Source: Pycnococcus provasolii (lineage: Eukaryota; Chlorophyta; Pseudoscourfieldiophyceae; Pseudoscourfieldiales). Taken from it: 64,000 bases of DNA. The stretch covers positions 310,001 to 374,000 of the forward strand of contig CP150553.1 in the NCBI GenBank assembly GCA_049487715.1, written 5' to 3'. The notes under the pieces are model-generated. The model searched no databases and was not told the origin of the DNA. It was given only the letters and a program-made list of their open reading frames with translations. Below, piece by piece: positions 46,354 to 55,744 of the stretch. The number at the start of each line of letters is the position of its first letter. Within the stretch, counting starts at the first letter, position 1. The position numbers were made by a program, and so were the translations under genes.

Positions 46354-48879
46354 TTAGTCTCCCGACATGCTGCTAGCCGGCGCCGAGCCTGAGCCAGGTG
46401 GCATCGTCTGAGACGCGTTGGCGACGCGACGAACGGCGCCACGCCATCGCAGACGAGCGCGGTGGTGCGACTCCGTCTCGTCAGCCGTGGGAAGATTCGC
46501 CGTGCGAGTCGCCTCTAGTGCCTTGCGAGCAGCCTCCACGAACATGCGCGCATTGCGTACCGGCTTGAGCCTGTCGGTGCGATCCAGCAGGCGCTTCGTT
46601 TCCGCATCCAGACCCGCGAAGCACGTGTCGCAGTAGCATTGGCTCTCAAGGCCGCACGAGCCGACGCGGCCGTGTGGGCTGATGCGAGTGTGCTCCTCGC
46701 ACATCACCATCTGGCAAACGGCGCAGAAGTGGCGCCTCGACCGCGCTCGGTGGTCCTTCATCTTCCACCACCGATCGAATCGAACCTTGCACCCGATCAC
46801 GCGGCAGCACTCGCGTCCACGGCGCGACGCCAGCCGGTCCTCGTCGCCACCATTCGCGGCATTCATGGGGTCATCGAGGTCGTCGTGTTGGTAATCAAGG
46901 CCGTCGCCAACCTGGCCGTCGCCAACAAGAACGCCGTCGTCGGTGCTCTCGCCGTCTTGCAGGCTCTCGCTCGAACGACTGCGCTGGTGGCTGATCGCAC
47001 GCTGTCTAACATTCACATGAGGCGACGGAGGGCTCGGGGGAGGAGGTGCGCCTACAGGCGTGTCTAGCTCGTTCAGCGCACCACCCGATTCCGCGCGCAG
47101 CAGTTCCTTGCGAGCCTCCTCTAGCCGCACGGAATCAAAACGAGTTAGCGACGCCCGCCTTCGATATTCGCTCGAGTTCCGCGGCGGCGTATGGGCGGTA
47201 GATCCGGCGAAGGAAACGGAGGAACTGCGTCCACCAACACCATTTGCAGGGTCGGCGGAGGGCGAGGCCATCCCAGCATCGCCGTTGGCTCGGCCTGGAG
47301 AGGAATTTATCAGCTGCTCCTGAACGACGGGCGACGCAACCCGCGCCGTCTCCACGTCGTTGCCAAGCAGCGCGCCAACTAGACGCGCGAGCAGACCACC
47401 CCAGCGAATCGCAAGGCCAAGCACAAGCGCGAGGGCGATGCTTCGCAGCTGGTCGTAAGGGGAGAAGATGTCGCCGCCGTCGTTGGACGAGTTCGCCTTT
47501 GGCTGGCTCGAGTGCATCTCCTCAGCAAGTGACGCCCGGCACGGCGCCGCGGGCGGCGTGCATTCCACTGCCTCTGACCAAGGTCCATGCCCAAAGGTTG
47601 ACCATGCGCGTACTCGGTACTGGAATGCGCGCACGCGAAGAATCTGCTTGTCGTGTTTGCTCTGCGACGCGACTGACGGCTGATGGGATGATTGCGGCGG
47701 TGTTGTTGACGAAGTGGTGGTGGTGGCGGCGTGGTACGGGTGCTGCGGCGGAATGATCACGTCGGTGGCGTTGTGAACCACCGTGTGGTGCTCGCTGTGA
47801 TGGTTGGCGGAGGCGGCATCCTTCGCCACGGCGGAGGCGGAGGGGGAGGCGTAGTCGAAGTCGTCGTCATCGGCGGATGACGCGGGCGCAAGACCGAGGT
47901 GCTCCCACGGCCCACGCGCGTCGCCGTCGTCGACGGTGCGTCCCACCACCTCGTACGAGTGCAGAGGCGGTTCCCCCATTCCCGTGGTTGGTGGGTTCCA
48001 AGCGAGCCGCACCGCGCACCGCGTCGGCAACGGCGCGCACGAAACACGAAGCGGCACGCCCGCCGGCGAGCCAAGGCGCAGCATGCGTCGCTTGAGCGCT
48101 CGCACAAACTGCTTGCGCACGAGCGGTGAGCGCACGCCGAGCTCGTCGCTGAGCGCAGCGCCGCCGTTTGCGGCGAGGTACGGGAAGTCCATCCCCGTGA
48201 CTGCGTTCTGCGCGAAGGCTGGCGCATGCTTCGGCTGTCTGAGTCCTAGCCGCACCCACTCCTCGACGTCGCGCGGGTTGAGCATGCCCTTGAGGTGCTG
48301 CATCATCTCCGACTCGCTGACTGTGCCCCCCTCGTCGTTGCTGTCTAAGGAGTCGAGCAGCCGTTTCGCCGCTTCGTTGACTTCCTTGTCCGTGTCGAAG
48401 TCCCTGTGGTTTCCCATGGTTTGTCTGATGTACGACGACGCCTCGTTGATTTCGATCTGCCCGTCGTCGTTGGCGTCGAGTTTATCGAACAGCCTCGATG
48501 CGGCTTTGTTGTTGGCGTTGTCGGCTTGCGCGGCACACGATGAGGAGGAGGACGAGGCGGAGTCATCGTCTGCGGAGCACGCCTGCTCCAAGGAGGACGA
48601 CGAAGGAACGCCACCACCACCACTGCTGCTCCTCCTCCTTCCATCATCATCATCGCCACCACCACCGTTTGCTGACACTGCAACTGCAACTGGAAGCACT
48701 GCAACTGGAAGCACTGCAAGCACGACAGCCCCAAAGAAAGACAACAAAAAGGAGATCCTTACCTTAAAGCCTCCATTAGAACACCACCATAGGAAACATG
48801 GATGTCTCCGACGACATGGATGACTACTAAGGTCGTGGTCTTGAGATCCAGTAAAGCCACCACTACTAAGCCAAGGCAT
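46354..48879 (-). CDS. EF-hand/SAM/FN3 single-pass membrane protein with C-terminal zinc finger (STIM-like layout)
   Basis: 841 residues from ATG at 48879. A hydrophobic N-terminal segment (FLLSFFGAVVLAVLPVAVLP, about 44-68) should act as a signal peptide or anchor. Low-complexity Ser/Gly/Asp sequence follows, then an EF-hand DANDDGQIEINEA (about 135-147) and a degenerate second one DSNDEGGTVSESE. A SAM-like domain, VEEWVRLGLRQPKHAPAF through RKQFVRALKRRML (about 204-267), comes next. An FN3-like module has RLAWNPPTTGMGEPPLHSYE and YRVRAWSTFGHGPWSEAVEC. A transmembrane helix lies at about 476-500 (SIALALVLGLAIRWGGLLAR). The cytosolic half is disordered and ends in a Cys/His cluster (ECCRVIGCKVRF...HFCAVCQMVMC...CYCDTC). 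Function is not known. Confidence 0.8.
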   Translation of the reverse strand: MPWLSSGGFTGSQDHDLSSHPCRRRHPCFLWWCSNGGFKVRISFLLSFFGAVVLAVLPVAVLPVAVAVSANGGGGDDDDGRRRSSSGGGGVPSSSSLEQACSADDDSASSSSSSCAAQADNANNKAASRLFDKLDANDDGQIEINEASSYIRQTMGNHRDFDTDKEVNEAAKRLLDSLDSNDEGGTVSESEMMQHLKGMLNPRDVEEWVRLGLRQPKHAPAFAQNAVTGMDFPYLAANGGAALSDELGVRSPLVRKQFVRALKRRMLRLGSPAGVPLRVSCAPLPTRCAVRLAWNPPTTGMGEPPLHSYEVVGRTVDDGDARGPWEHLGLAPASSADDDDFDYASPSASAVAKDAASANHHSEHHTVVHNATDVIIPPQHPYHAATTTTSSTTPPQSSHQPSVASQSKHDKQILRVRAFQYRVRAWSTFGHGPWSEAVECTPPAAPCRASLAEEMHSSQPKANSSNDGGDIFSPYDQLRSIALALVLGLAIRWGGLLARLVGALLGNDVETARVASPVVQEQLINSSPGRANGDAGMASPSADPANGVGGRSSSVSFAGSTAHTPPRNSSEYRRRASLTRFDSVRLEEARKELLRAESGGALNELDTPVGAPPPPSPPSPHVNVRQRAISHQRSRSSESLQDGESTDDGVLVGDGQVGDGLDYQHDDLDDPMNAANGGDEDRLASRRGRECCRVIGCKVRFDRWWKMKDHRARSRRHFCAVCQMVMCEEHTRISPHGRVGSCGLESQCYCDTCFAGLDAETKRLLDRTDRLKPVRNARMFVEAARKALEATRTANLPTADETESHHRARLRWRGAVRRVANASQTMPPGSGSAPASSMSGD

Positions 48880-49467
48880 CACCAAGATCAGCAGGTACCC
48901 TTACTACTACCGTAAGGCGTAAGCCAGGTACCGTACAGGCCCAGTGGCGCAGAGACGTTGAAGACGTCCTCCAGGGAGATCGGGCGCGAGCAGCGAGCGA
49001 TCCCAGAGTGTGGTTTGGCCGAGGGGGAAACGAATACCCAGAGGGAGCGAGCAGGAAAGGAAGCAGCGAGCAGGGAAGGGAGTTGGGGAGAGGTTGGGTA
49101 AAAGGGAAGCCGCGCCCGAGAGAACAGGGAGGGGGAGCGATCAGCTGTCCTCTCCATTCCATCCACCTGAGGGAGATCTCTGCTCTGTCCCTGGAGAGAA
49201 CTCCGTTCTCGAACACGCGCCCTGCCCCTCCCTCCGGAGCCAAGTCGGATCCGGGGTACGTTCTGAGGGTAGGAAGGCCTAAGGTTAGGGCTGCAGGAAC
49301 TGGCTGCAGGCAGGCTGCAGGTTAAAGTCAGTAAACTTTAGGGGTTCGAGTTTGCTTTTCGGGGTTTCCCCTGCCCTCTTCTGCGACGAAGAGGACTGCC
49401 CCGTGCGGCTCCCACTGAAAAACAGCCATTTTATTATCCACAGCACAGCGCGATCAGCCTCCTCGCC
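48880..49467. promoter_or_regulatory. Divergent promoter region
   Basis: 588 bp between outward genes. It is G/A-rich with GGCTGCAGG repeats at 49289-49322. Short ORFs here show no protein-like features. A further 5' exon for the EF-hand/SAM gene is possible, since ATG codons lie near 48798-48816. Confidence 0.4.
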
Positions 49468-50034
49468 ATGGCGGCGTCCGAACCCGACGCCGCGTCCGCA
49501 GCGCTCATCGCCGCGCTGCTTGCCGACGACGACGCAGTGCTCGCACGCAACTTCGCAATCATGGACGGGCAGACGGCCACAGGAACCTCTAGAGCGGCGG
49601 CAACGGCGGGCAATCCGTGGCCAGCAATCGGTGGTGGTGGTGGTGGTGGTGCGTCACACGCACCACACGTTCCTCCGAGCACTCGTCCAGGCAACAGCAG
49701 TCTTCCAGCTCGTGCGACTTGGGCGGGACGTGTGGCAGAACGACAGGGGCAAGGAGGAGGGGAAGGAGGGACGGCAGCTAAGACTGATGGTGGTGGTTCA
49801 GCAAATGAGCCTGAAGTGAACACTCCCGTGCCGACTCCAGAACCACCAAGTGAGGGTGCAGTTGCGGATGCCAGCGCGCTGGTTGCAAGATTTTTAAGTG
49901 ACGTGAGACAAGGTAAGTGCGACTTCACGGGCATGGATTGGGCAACCCTATGCGACAACGCGCCTCCGTGGCTTCTAAGCGCGCTGAAGCAAGCTGCCCA
50001 AGCGTACGCCAACGACGGTGGTGTAGATCAGTAA
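49468..50034 (+). CDS. Hypothetical Ala/Gly-rich protein
   Basis: 188 residues from ATG at 49468. Residues 1-30 are Ala/Asp-rich, then a poly-Gly tract, a Pro/Gly/Ser/Thr-rich linker, and a small conserved-looking C-terminus ALVARFLSDVRQGKCDFTGM then DWATLCDNAPPWLLSALKQA. This last segment resembles an amphipathic helical module. No family was recognised. Codon use fits the neighbours. Element d begins at its stop. Confidence 0.65.
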   Translation: MAASEPDAASAALIAALLADDDAVLARNFAIMDGQTATGTSRAAATAGNPWPAIGGGGGGGASHAPHVPPSTRPGNSSLPARATWAGRVAERQGQGGGEGGTAAKTDGGGSANEPEVNTPVPTPEPPSEGAVADASALVARFLSDVRQGKCDFTGMDWATLCDNAPPWLLSALKQAAQAYANDGGVDQ

Positions 50035-50115
50035 TGGAATGTACTTTACTTTGTCCAGCTGTCGTCCATTCAACCCATGTATTGGCGCCATTCAGCAGCG
50101 GGTTTTGTGCAAGGC
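50031..50115 (+). repeat. Dispersed 3'-flank element, copy d
   Basis: AGTAATGGAATGTACTTTAC then TTTGTCCAGCTGTCGTCCAT and TTGGCGCCATTCAGCAGC match copies a-c. It overlaps the stop codon of the preceding gene. It is the fullest match to copy a, sharing both the CCAGCNGTCGTCCATT core and the GGCGC-ATTCAGCAG segment. Confidence 0.5.
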
Positions 50116-50277
50116 GCTGGTAATGTCGAAGGTTTTATAAGGGATCTTTTCGTTGGCGGCGTTGTTGTCGTGCAATAACGTAACGTGATAGGTGATAAGG
50201 CACATCTACTACTCTACCAAGAGTCTCTAAAGGAGTTGAGGAGCTGTCTTGGAGTCGTTGTAATCTAATAATGTACT

Positions 50278-50698
50278 TTACACAGCGTACACAAGTGTAC
50301 ACAGTGTTTCGTGGATTCGTCGAAGGACTTCGGCAACCGCTTCCCAGTCGCGCCACCAGTGCCTAGCGACGCTGTCAGCTGTCGCCTCAAGAGCCGTGAA
50401 CTTGTCACCGTTTTTCCTGCGCACGGCTCTCCACACCAGGTCGACGTGCAGAGGCTCGTATCCACACACGTGCGATATGAGTGCAGTGGACTGTTCGTTG
50501 GTTAGCTGTAACTCGCACAGGCAGACGTCCACGAGCCTTGCAATGATGTTTGTGGCGATGGAGCTGCCGTTGATCGCGTCAAGGAGTGCTGTGACAGGAG
50601 ACGAAGAAGACGATCCTGATGTGGAAGCTGTTTCGTCGTTGCGGATGGTGGTGGTGCTGCTGCTGCGTTTGAGTCTTGAAGAGAGACAGTGCTCTTGG

Positions 50699-50730
<32 letters not shown>

Positions 50731-50940
50731 GGCCAGTGCTGTGTTTGAAGTGGCAAACGTGGCAGTTTTCGTGCGTTTGTTGTGCTCTTGGTCTGAGCAG
50801 GCTGAAGTAGAAGCAGGCCTTTTATTGGCTGTCGTGCTTGCTGTTGTGGTTGCACCTGGCAAGTTGTTGTTGTGGTGGTTGCTGCTCTCTTCGTTGGCAA
50901 GCTTTGGTGGCAGATTGGACTGGGTTGCCGCCGTCGTCAT
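50278..50940 (-). CDS. Asn/Thr/Ser-rich protein, paralogue of the PAS protein at 52927
   Basis: 220 residues from ATG at 50940. The N-terminal 130 residues are Asn/Thr/Ser/Gln-rich with a run of 11 Asn and a basic NKRPASTSA and NKRTKT patch (possible nuclear signal). The C-terminal 90 residues form a helical domain with LISHVCGYEPLHVDLVWRAV and NGDKFTALE, followed by a conserved Trp. The same pattern (LISRVTGREPLIVDLVWSRM, NGEVFEKLE) occurs in the gene at 52927, so the two are paralogues 2 kb apart on opposite strands. This one lacks the PAS domain. Function is unknown; regulatory is a guess. Confidence 0.75.
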
Positions 50941-52041
50941 CGTGTATGACGTTGTTGTCGCTATTGCTTTGGAAAGCAACGATGAGAGCAAGATCGAGCT
51001 TGGCAAGTGAGAGAGAGAGAGAGAGAGAGACAGGTGAGTTGTAAGTTCGACGAATGCCAACACAGTGCCTCCCTCGGGTTCGTCGTCTTAAGTATCGTAG
51101 TACTCTTAAGCTATAGCTCAGGTGAGAATCAGGCAGCGGCCGGCGTTACAACCTAAGGCGTAGGTCAGCCTACTGAAGTTGCAGGTACGATAGTGCGTGA
51201 GCCCGTGAGCGTGTTGTGATGGCAAGTTGTTGTAAAAAGTAGAGGGTAAGCTGTCGGGATGTTTGCGTGCTGCGGTGGTTCCAGTGCAGGTTAAAGGTAT
51301 CTCGCTTGCCTGTTCTTTTTTCGTCTCCCGGGCAAGGCGAAGGGGGCCCCGACCGTGACGTGCTTGCTGCTTTTCGCGCACCCGAGGGGGGCCCTCATAA
51401 AGTTCGCAGAATTCGAAGGGGCCCGTGCACCTTACGCGTTGAACAGCTTCGATGGTATCGCCGGAACTTCACGGGGATGGAACCTTTTGTGTACCTTTTT
51501 ACACGTGCTTGTACGTGCTTGTAAGGATAAATGATAAAGCGTATCGAGCAAATCGTGGGATATTTATAGCACGCCAGCTCGAGATGGTTGGACCGCAGGG
51601 GAAGGAGGAGAGGGAGCAGTTGATCCCCCCAGCCCCGGGTTTCGTTTTTCGTCTCCCCACCAAAGTGTTTTTGCAGGCTTGCGGACCTCGCTTGCGGTAT
51701 GGGCATCATCATCAAGCTTCTTTTCTTTTCCAACCATGGGCATGGAAGCTGGTACTAGACGATGGTCAATAAATACTCAAGTTCAGCATGGCTTTTTTTG
51801 GTGTGTCGACCAAAATGACCACCCAGCCAGAGGAACAGACGGGTCAAGACGCCATCATCGTCATCAATGTGAGTTGAGCAAGGGGAGGAAAGGCCTGCAA
51901 GGTGGGGCGCAGACGTGCAGAAAGGCGAAACCCAACCCAACCCAACCAAGAAACAAGCGAAAAGCGAACTTCTTCTTCGAAAGAAAAAGTTCGAAAAGGA
52001 AGGAAGGGCAGGGGAGAAAAAGAACCAGAAAAAAATCCAGG
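50941..52041. other. Intergenic region with possible unplaced exon
   Basis: Contains a (GA)n microsatellite at 51009-51030 and CACGTGCTTGTACGTGCTTG near 51501-51520. At 51788-51868 ATGGCTTTTTTTGG opens 27 codons (MAFFGVSTKMTTQPEEQ, then DAIIVIN) ending in a good donor GTGAGT. It could be a first exon, but no matching second exon was found. Confidence 0.35.
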
Positions 52042-52288
52042 CTATTAGAGTGTACGTGCAAAAGCCGATTCTGCTAGGAGCGAGCAGAATCGGCTTTGCG
52101 AGCCGAAAAGGTTTCCCCTCGCAGGGTCCCCGGAGCCGAATTAGCCGAAACCTTTTTAGGCTAAAAACTTCCTTGGCATTAGGATTTTAACCAGGAATTA
52201 GGTCGGGATATTTTCCCGACCTAATCTCCCCTTGGAAACGAAAGCCGAACTGCGAGCAGAATCGGCTTTTGCACGTACACTCTATTAT
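52042..52288. mobile_element. MITE-like foldback element with about 30-bp terminal inverted repeats
   Basis: The ends, AGAGTGTACGTGCAAAAGCC continuing GATTCTGCT at 52048-52076 and the exact inverse near 52255-52284, form perfect terminal inverted repeats of 29 bp. Inside are nested palindromes: CGATTCTGCT...AGCAGAATCG at the left end and ATTAGGTCGGGA/TCCCGACCTAAT (52197-52225, 5-nt loop). No coding capacity. Target-site duplications are not clear. Confidence 0.8.
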
Positions 52289-52926
52289 TCCCCCAGGCAG
52301 CCAGGAGGAGGGGGGGGCCCTATCCCTTCGAGATCCGGTTCCCCCCCAAAGAGTACCCCTTCCGAAGACGAAGAAACGAAAACAACTTGTCACGCGCCAA
52401 AAAAGCTTCCAACCCCAAGCTACCCGCCAAAAAAGCTTCCTCCTTCCCACCCGGTAGGGTAAGATAGAAGACGTTTTCTTCGAGGGACCAACGATTCTTC
52501 GGCTTCTAATCCTCACCCACCCAAAAAAAAAAAGATTGTGTTCTCATCCGTTGTGCCGAAACAGAAAAAATCTTTTTCTCCCATATCCGGATGGGAGAGG
52601 GATAAAAAGGCGCCAACTTGGGCCACGTAGGCTGTTTTCGACACCCCCAGGGGACGCGTCCTTCGTCCCGGAAAGGAACCCGGAAAGGAAGTTGAAAAGT
52701 TCCCCTGTGCCCCCTCCCTGCGTGCTGTGCCCTTAGCTTGTGCCCCTTCCTGTCCTGCCCTGTTGGCGAATATTCATTCCGCTTCATTCTTCACCTGTGC
52801 CTGTGTGTGTGTGTCTCCAATCTCCATACACGTGTGTGTGTCTTCCTCTCTGCTCTCCTCACTCTCTCACTCTCTCTCTCCTCTCTCGCTCTCACTCCTC
52901 TCACTCTACTTCAAGGTACGTACACT
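52289..52926. other. Upstream region of the PAS protein gene
   Basis: Has AAAAAAGCTTCC repeats at 52400-52440, a C/T-rich and CTCACTCT repeat tract at 52840-52912 just before the start codon. No ORF with protein-like content. Confidence 0.4.
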
Positions 52927-54090
52927 ATGTGGCAGCGTCGTAGCCCTATCTGTGGTGCTGTGCCTGCCTCTGCCTCACCTGCTGCTGCCACCCCCGGGCA
53001 GTTCAAAAATCAATCCAAACAAAATAAGCGAAAAGCCTCCTCTTTTGACTGCGAAACAAATGGTGGGGATGCAGCAGCAGCAGCAGCAGCACAAAAGCGC
53101 AAGCTCGACGACATGCCAGCCACCTTCGAGCAAGCAGCAGCATAAGAAGAACGACGTGTGCCGTCACCAGCGGCGGAGTCGAATGACGAAGAGTTAACGT
53201 GCGAACGCCACGAACAACAAGCTGCCAACACTCCTGTGCCGTCAACACCGGAACACACCTACGAAGTACCCACCACCGCCAACGCCAAAGCACCCTCGTG
53301 CACAAACAACAACAACAACAACAAAAACAAAAACAACATCAACCAGGGGCTCATCAACCTCAAAACGCTGCAAAAGCTTATCGACCTCTGCCTCACGAGG
53401 CTGTTCCTGCCACAGCAACTTGCCACACCTCTCATCTCACGAGTCACCGGACGAGAACCTCTCATCGTCGATCTCGTGTGGTCCCGGATGCGCAAGGATA
53501 ACGGCGAAGTGTTCGAAAAACTTGAGATGGCGGCAGAGAAAGCCAAGAACCTGCGCCAACACGACATGACGAACTGGAACGCGATCTACCGCAACCTCGT
53601 CTCGTACTACGACGCGTATCGCAGCGAACTCGAGAGCGTTGCCTCACAGGCTGACAAGGTATCCGTGTACCCTCGAAGCGGCGATGTTGTGCAAGCTGAG
53701 AAACTCATCAGCTCGATGCCAACAAGTGTGGAGGAAGCGATGCAATACGAAGAGGCGCCGCTTCTGCTGTGTGATGAGAACAGCGTCGTATGGCACGTCA
53801 ACGAAGCATGGGCCCGACTCACGGACTACAAGCCTGAGGAGTGCATCGGACATCGCATCAACGACCTCATCCGAGGGTCGGACACAGACCGACAGGCTGC
53901 TGCGTGCTTGACGCGTGCGGCGGTGAAGTGCGATCTTGGCTTGGCTGCGGCGACCCTCACCAACTACAAGAAAGACGGAGTCACGCCGTTCCGCAACCGC
54001 GTGTACGTCACTCGCCTTCGAAAGCAGCAAAACCTGTTCGTGGGACTCAGCATTCCGTTATCAAAGGACGGCACTGTTGCACAGGTCTAA
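52927..54090 (+). CDS. LOV-like PAS regulator interrupted by one in-frame stop
   Basis: ATG at 52927 (MWQRRSPICGAVPASASP) opens a frame that meets TAA at 53143-53145 and then continues in the same frame to 54090. Before the stop is a basic NKRKASS and QKRKLDD patch; after it come Asn repeats and a helical domain (LISRVTGREPLIVDLVWSRM) shared with the paralogue at 50278. The last 120 residues are a PAS domain resembling plant LOV domains: LLLCDENSVVWHVNEAWARL, YKPEECIGHRINDLIRGSDT, LTNYKKDGVTPFRNRVYVTR and a final LFVGLSIPL. The LOV photoactive motif GRNCRFLQ is GHRINDLIRG, without Cys. The TAA may be spliced out, be a real nonsense mutation, or be a sequencing error. No ATG soon after the stop would give an intact shorter protein. 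Confidence 0.7.
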
Positions 54091-54605
54091 GTGGCCCCCC
54101 AAATGTGCGCATTTGATTTTTGTGGAGCTTACGACATGCCTTACGCGCAGAGCTCAGTTACCTTGGTTGCGACGTTACCTTTTTGACCACTGGTTTTTGA
54201 CCTCTGGTTTTTGTTTACTTAGTACATACTTTTTTTGGAATGGAAGTTTTTTTCAGTAGTTTAGTTCGTGTAACGTACTGTTGCAGCTGAAAAAGAATGG
54301 GCCAGCAATCCTTGAAACCTCATCCCCTCATCTTCCTGTATCCCTTTCAGCACCACCACCTCGCTGCCTGGAGGGGGGATACTACATACTACGGGTAGTT
54401 AGTTGGTTGGTGGTTTGACGAATAATCTTCTTTCTTCCACAGGCTGACAGGTTGGTAAGTTCCTGTATGGAACAGTGTGACAGTGCACAGCAAGCCACGC
54501 CCACCACGCTGCGAGGAACTCCTGTACTGGAAGGAACTGAAGTGGACCACTTCAACCTGGAAAGTCGTTTGCCTCACCTAGACTATTTAGTACAGTACTC
54601 TCACC
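54091..54605. other. Gap without identifiable gene
   Basis: T-rich 3' flank after the PAS gene (for example TTTTTGACCACTGGTTTTTG at about 54179-54198). No feature beyond short ORFs. Confidence 0.4.
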
Positions 54606-54989
54606 TTACATGTTACAGATTAGAGGGCTTGCGCGTTCGCGTTTGCATTTTTTCACACCACTTGCGTTTGGATGCGCATCGGCGGAGGCTGCAGTGCCGC
54701 TCGCGCTGGCTGGACGGGCATGGGCACGCATGGCACCGCCAGGGTCTTCTTTGACAATTTCACTGATAGTAGGGTATGCGCGTTCGCGTTCACGTTTTAT
54801 CACTTCACGCGTCTGCGCGGCGGAGGAGGCCGCAGTGCCGCTCGCGCTGGCTGGACCGGCATGGGCACGCATGGCGTCGCCAGGGTCTTCTTTGACAATT
54901 TCGCTGATAGTAGGGTTTGCGCGTTTGCGTTTGCGTGCGAGTTTGCGTTCGCGTTTGCGTGCCCATCTGCGTTTTTCGCTGTGAGTCAT
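54606..54989 (-). CDS. Small basic protein with two 47-residue tandem repeats
   Basis: 127 residues from ATG at 54989 (MTHSEKRRWARKRERK). Two copies of a 141-bp repeat encode KRxRxxPTISEIVKEDPG and AMRAHAxPASASGTAAS, near-identical in DNA as well. The N-terminus is Arg/Lys-rich, like a nuclear or RNA-binding tail. No family was recognised. The high DNA identity of the copies points to a recent duplication. It might be a real gene or a minisatellite that happens to stay open. Confidence 0.45.
   Translation of the reverse strand: MTHSEKRRWARKRERKLARKRKRANPTISEIVKEDPGDAMRAHAGPASASGTAASSAAQTREVIKRERERAYPTISEIVKEDPGGAMRAHARPASASGTAASADAHPNASGVKKCKRERASPLICNM
54691..54930. repeat. Tandem repeat, 141-bp period
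   Basis: Copies begin at 54691 and 54832 (GCAGTGCCGCTCGCGCTGGC). They differ at only a few bases over about 80 bp, then diverge through GCGTTTGCG-type repeats. Confidence 0.8.
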
Positions 54990-55744
54990 GGGCTGTGAGT
55001 CATATGTCTCGACCACTCTGCGTAACTCCGGCTGCGATTTTGGCGCTCCCAGTAGCGTTGAGGGAAGTCGTCGGGGTACACCCACGGCCAGTTGTTGGTA
55101 TCAAACAACTCCGTTTTCGACGATGAAGTCTGGAACCGACCATAGTATCATACCCAAACATCATGGCATCGTGCAGCCTTGCCAACTTGCCTTAAACTGC
55201 CTTACAGTAATTGTGAGCCCAAGGCCGTGAAGGCACAGTGCACTCAAGAGCAAGGTTGTTGGCGAGGGATGTACAGTAGGGTTTTGCCATCCATCAGGCT
55301 CCTCCTCCTCAGGTCTCCTCCTCCGCAGCTCCGCCACGTCTTAAGAGCTTGCCATGAGAGAGCTAGGTGTGAGAGCTCTCATGAGGCTCATCCATCCATC
55401 CGCCTTGCATGCCAGGAGGAAGTTCCTCCTCCTCACGGCTGTATCTGCTTTGTCCTCCAGAAGGTGTCTTGGTTCTCCCTCCCCCCCCCTGCTCATTCAT
55501 TCCGCGCGAGTACTCGCCTCGCCATCCTCGAGGCTGCTCATTGGATTCGGCGCGCGCTTAAGCATCCCTAGGACCCGAAACCTTTTTAGCACTTCTCCGC
55601 CACTCCCTCACTGTGAGCTTGTAGCACTACAAGCACTTATTAAAGCAGCAGCAGCAGCAACTTTTTTGCACTTGTTTTTCGTACTTTTTATTCACGTACC
55701 TTAAGGTAGTTCGTTCGTTCGTTCGTGCTTACGGATAGGATACT
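54990..55744. other. Upstream region of cysteine synthase gene
   Basis: No supported gene. It includes CTCCTCCTC repeats at 55300-55330, CCGAAACCTTTTTAG at 55575-55589 (a 15-bp match to the foldback element at 52145), a CAG run at 55648-55660, and TTCGTTCGTTCGTTCG at 55710-55726. Confidence 0.45.

Noticed and set aside
46700-47060. Plus-strand ORF over the EF-hand/SAM gene
   Set aside because: Antisense shadow; the Cys/His finger and helices are on the minus strand.
51788-51868. 27-codon exon candidate ending in GTGAGT
   Set aside because: No second exon with a compatible frame was found, so it is noted in the intergenic entry only.
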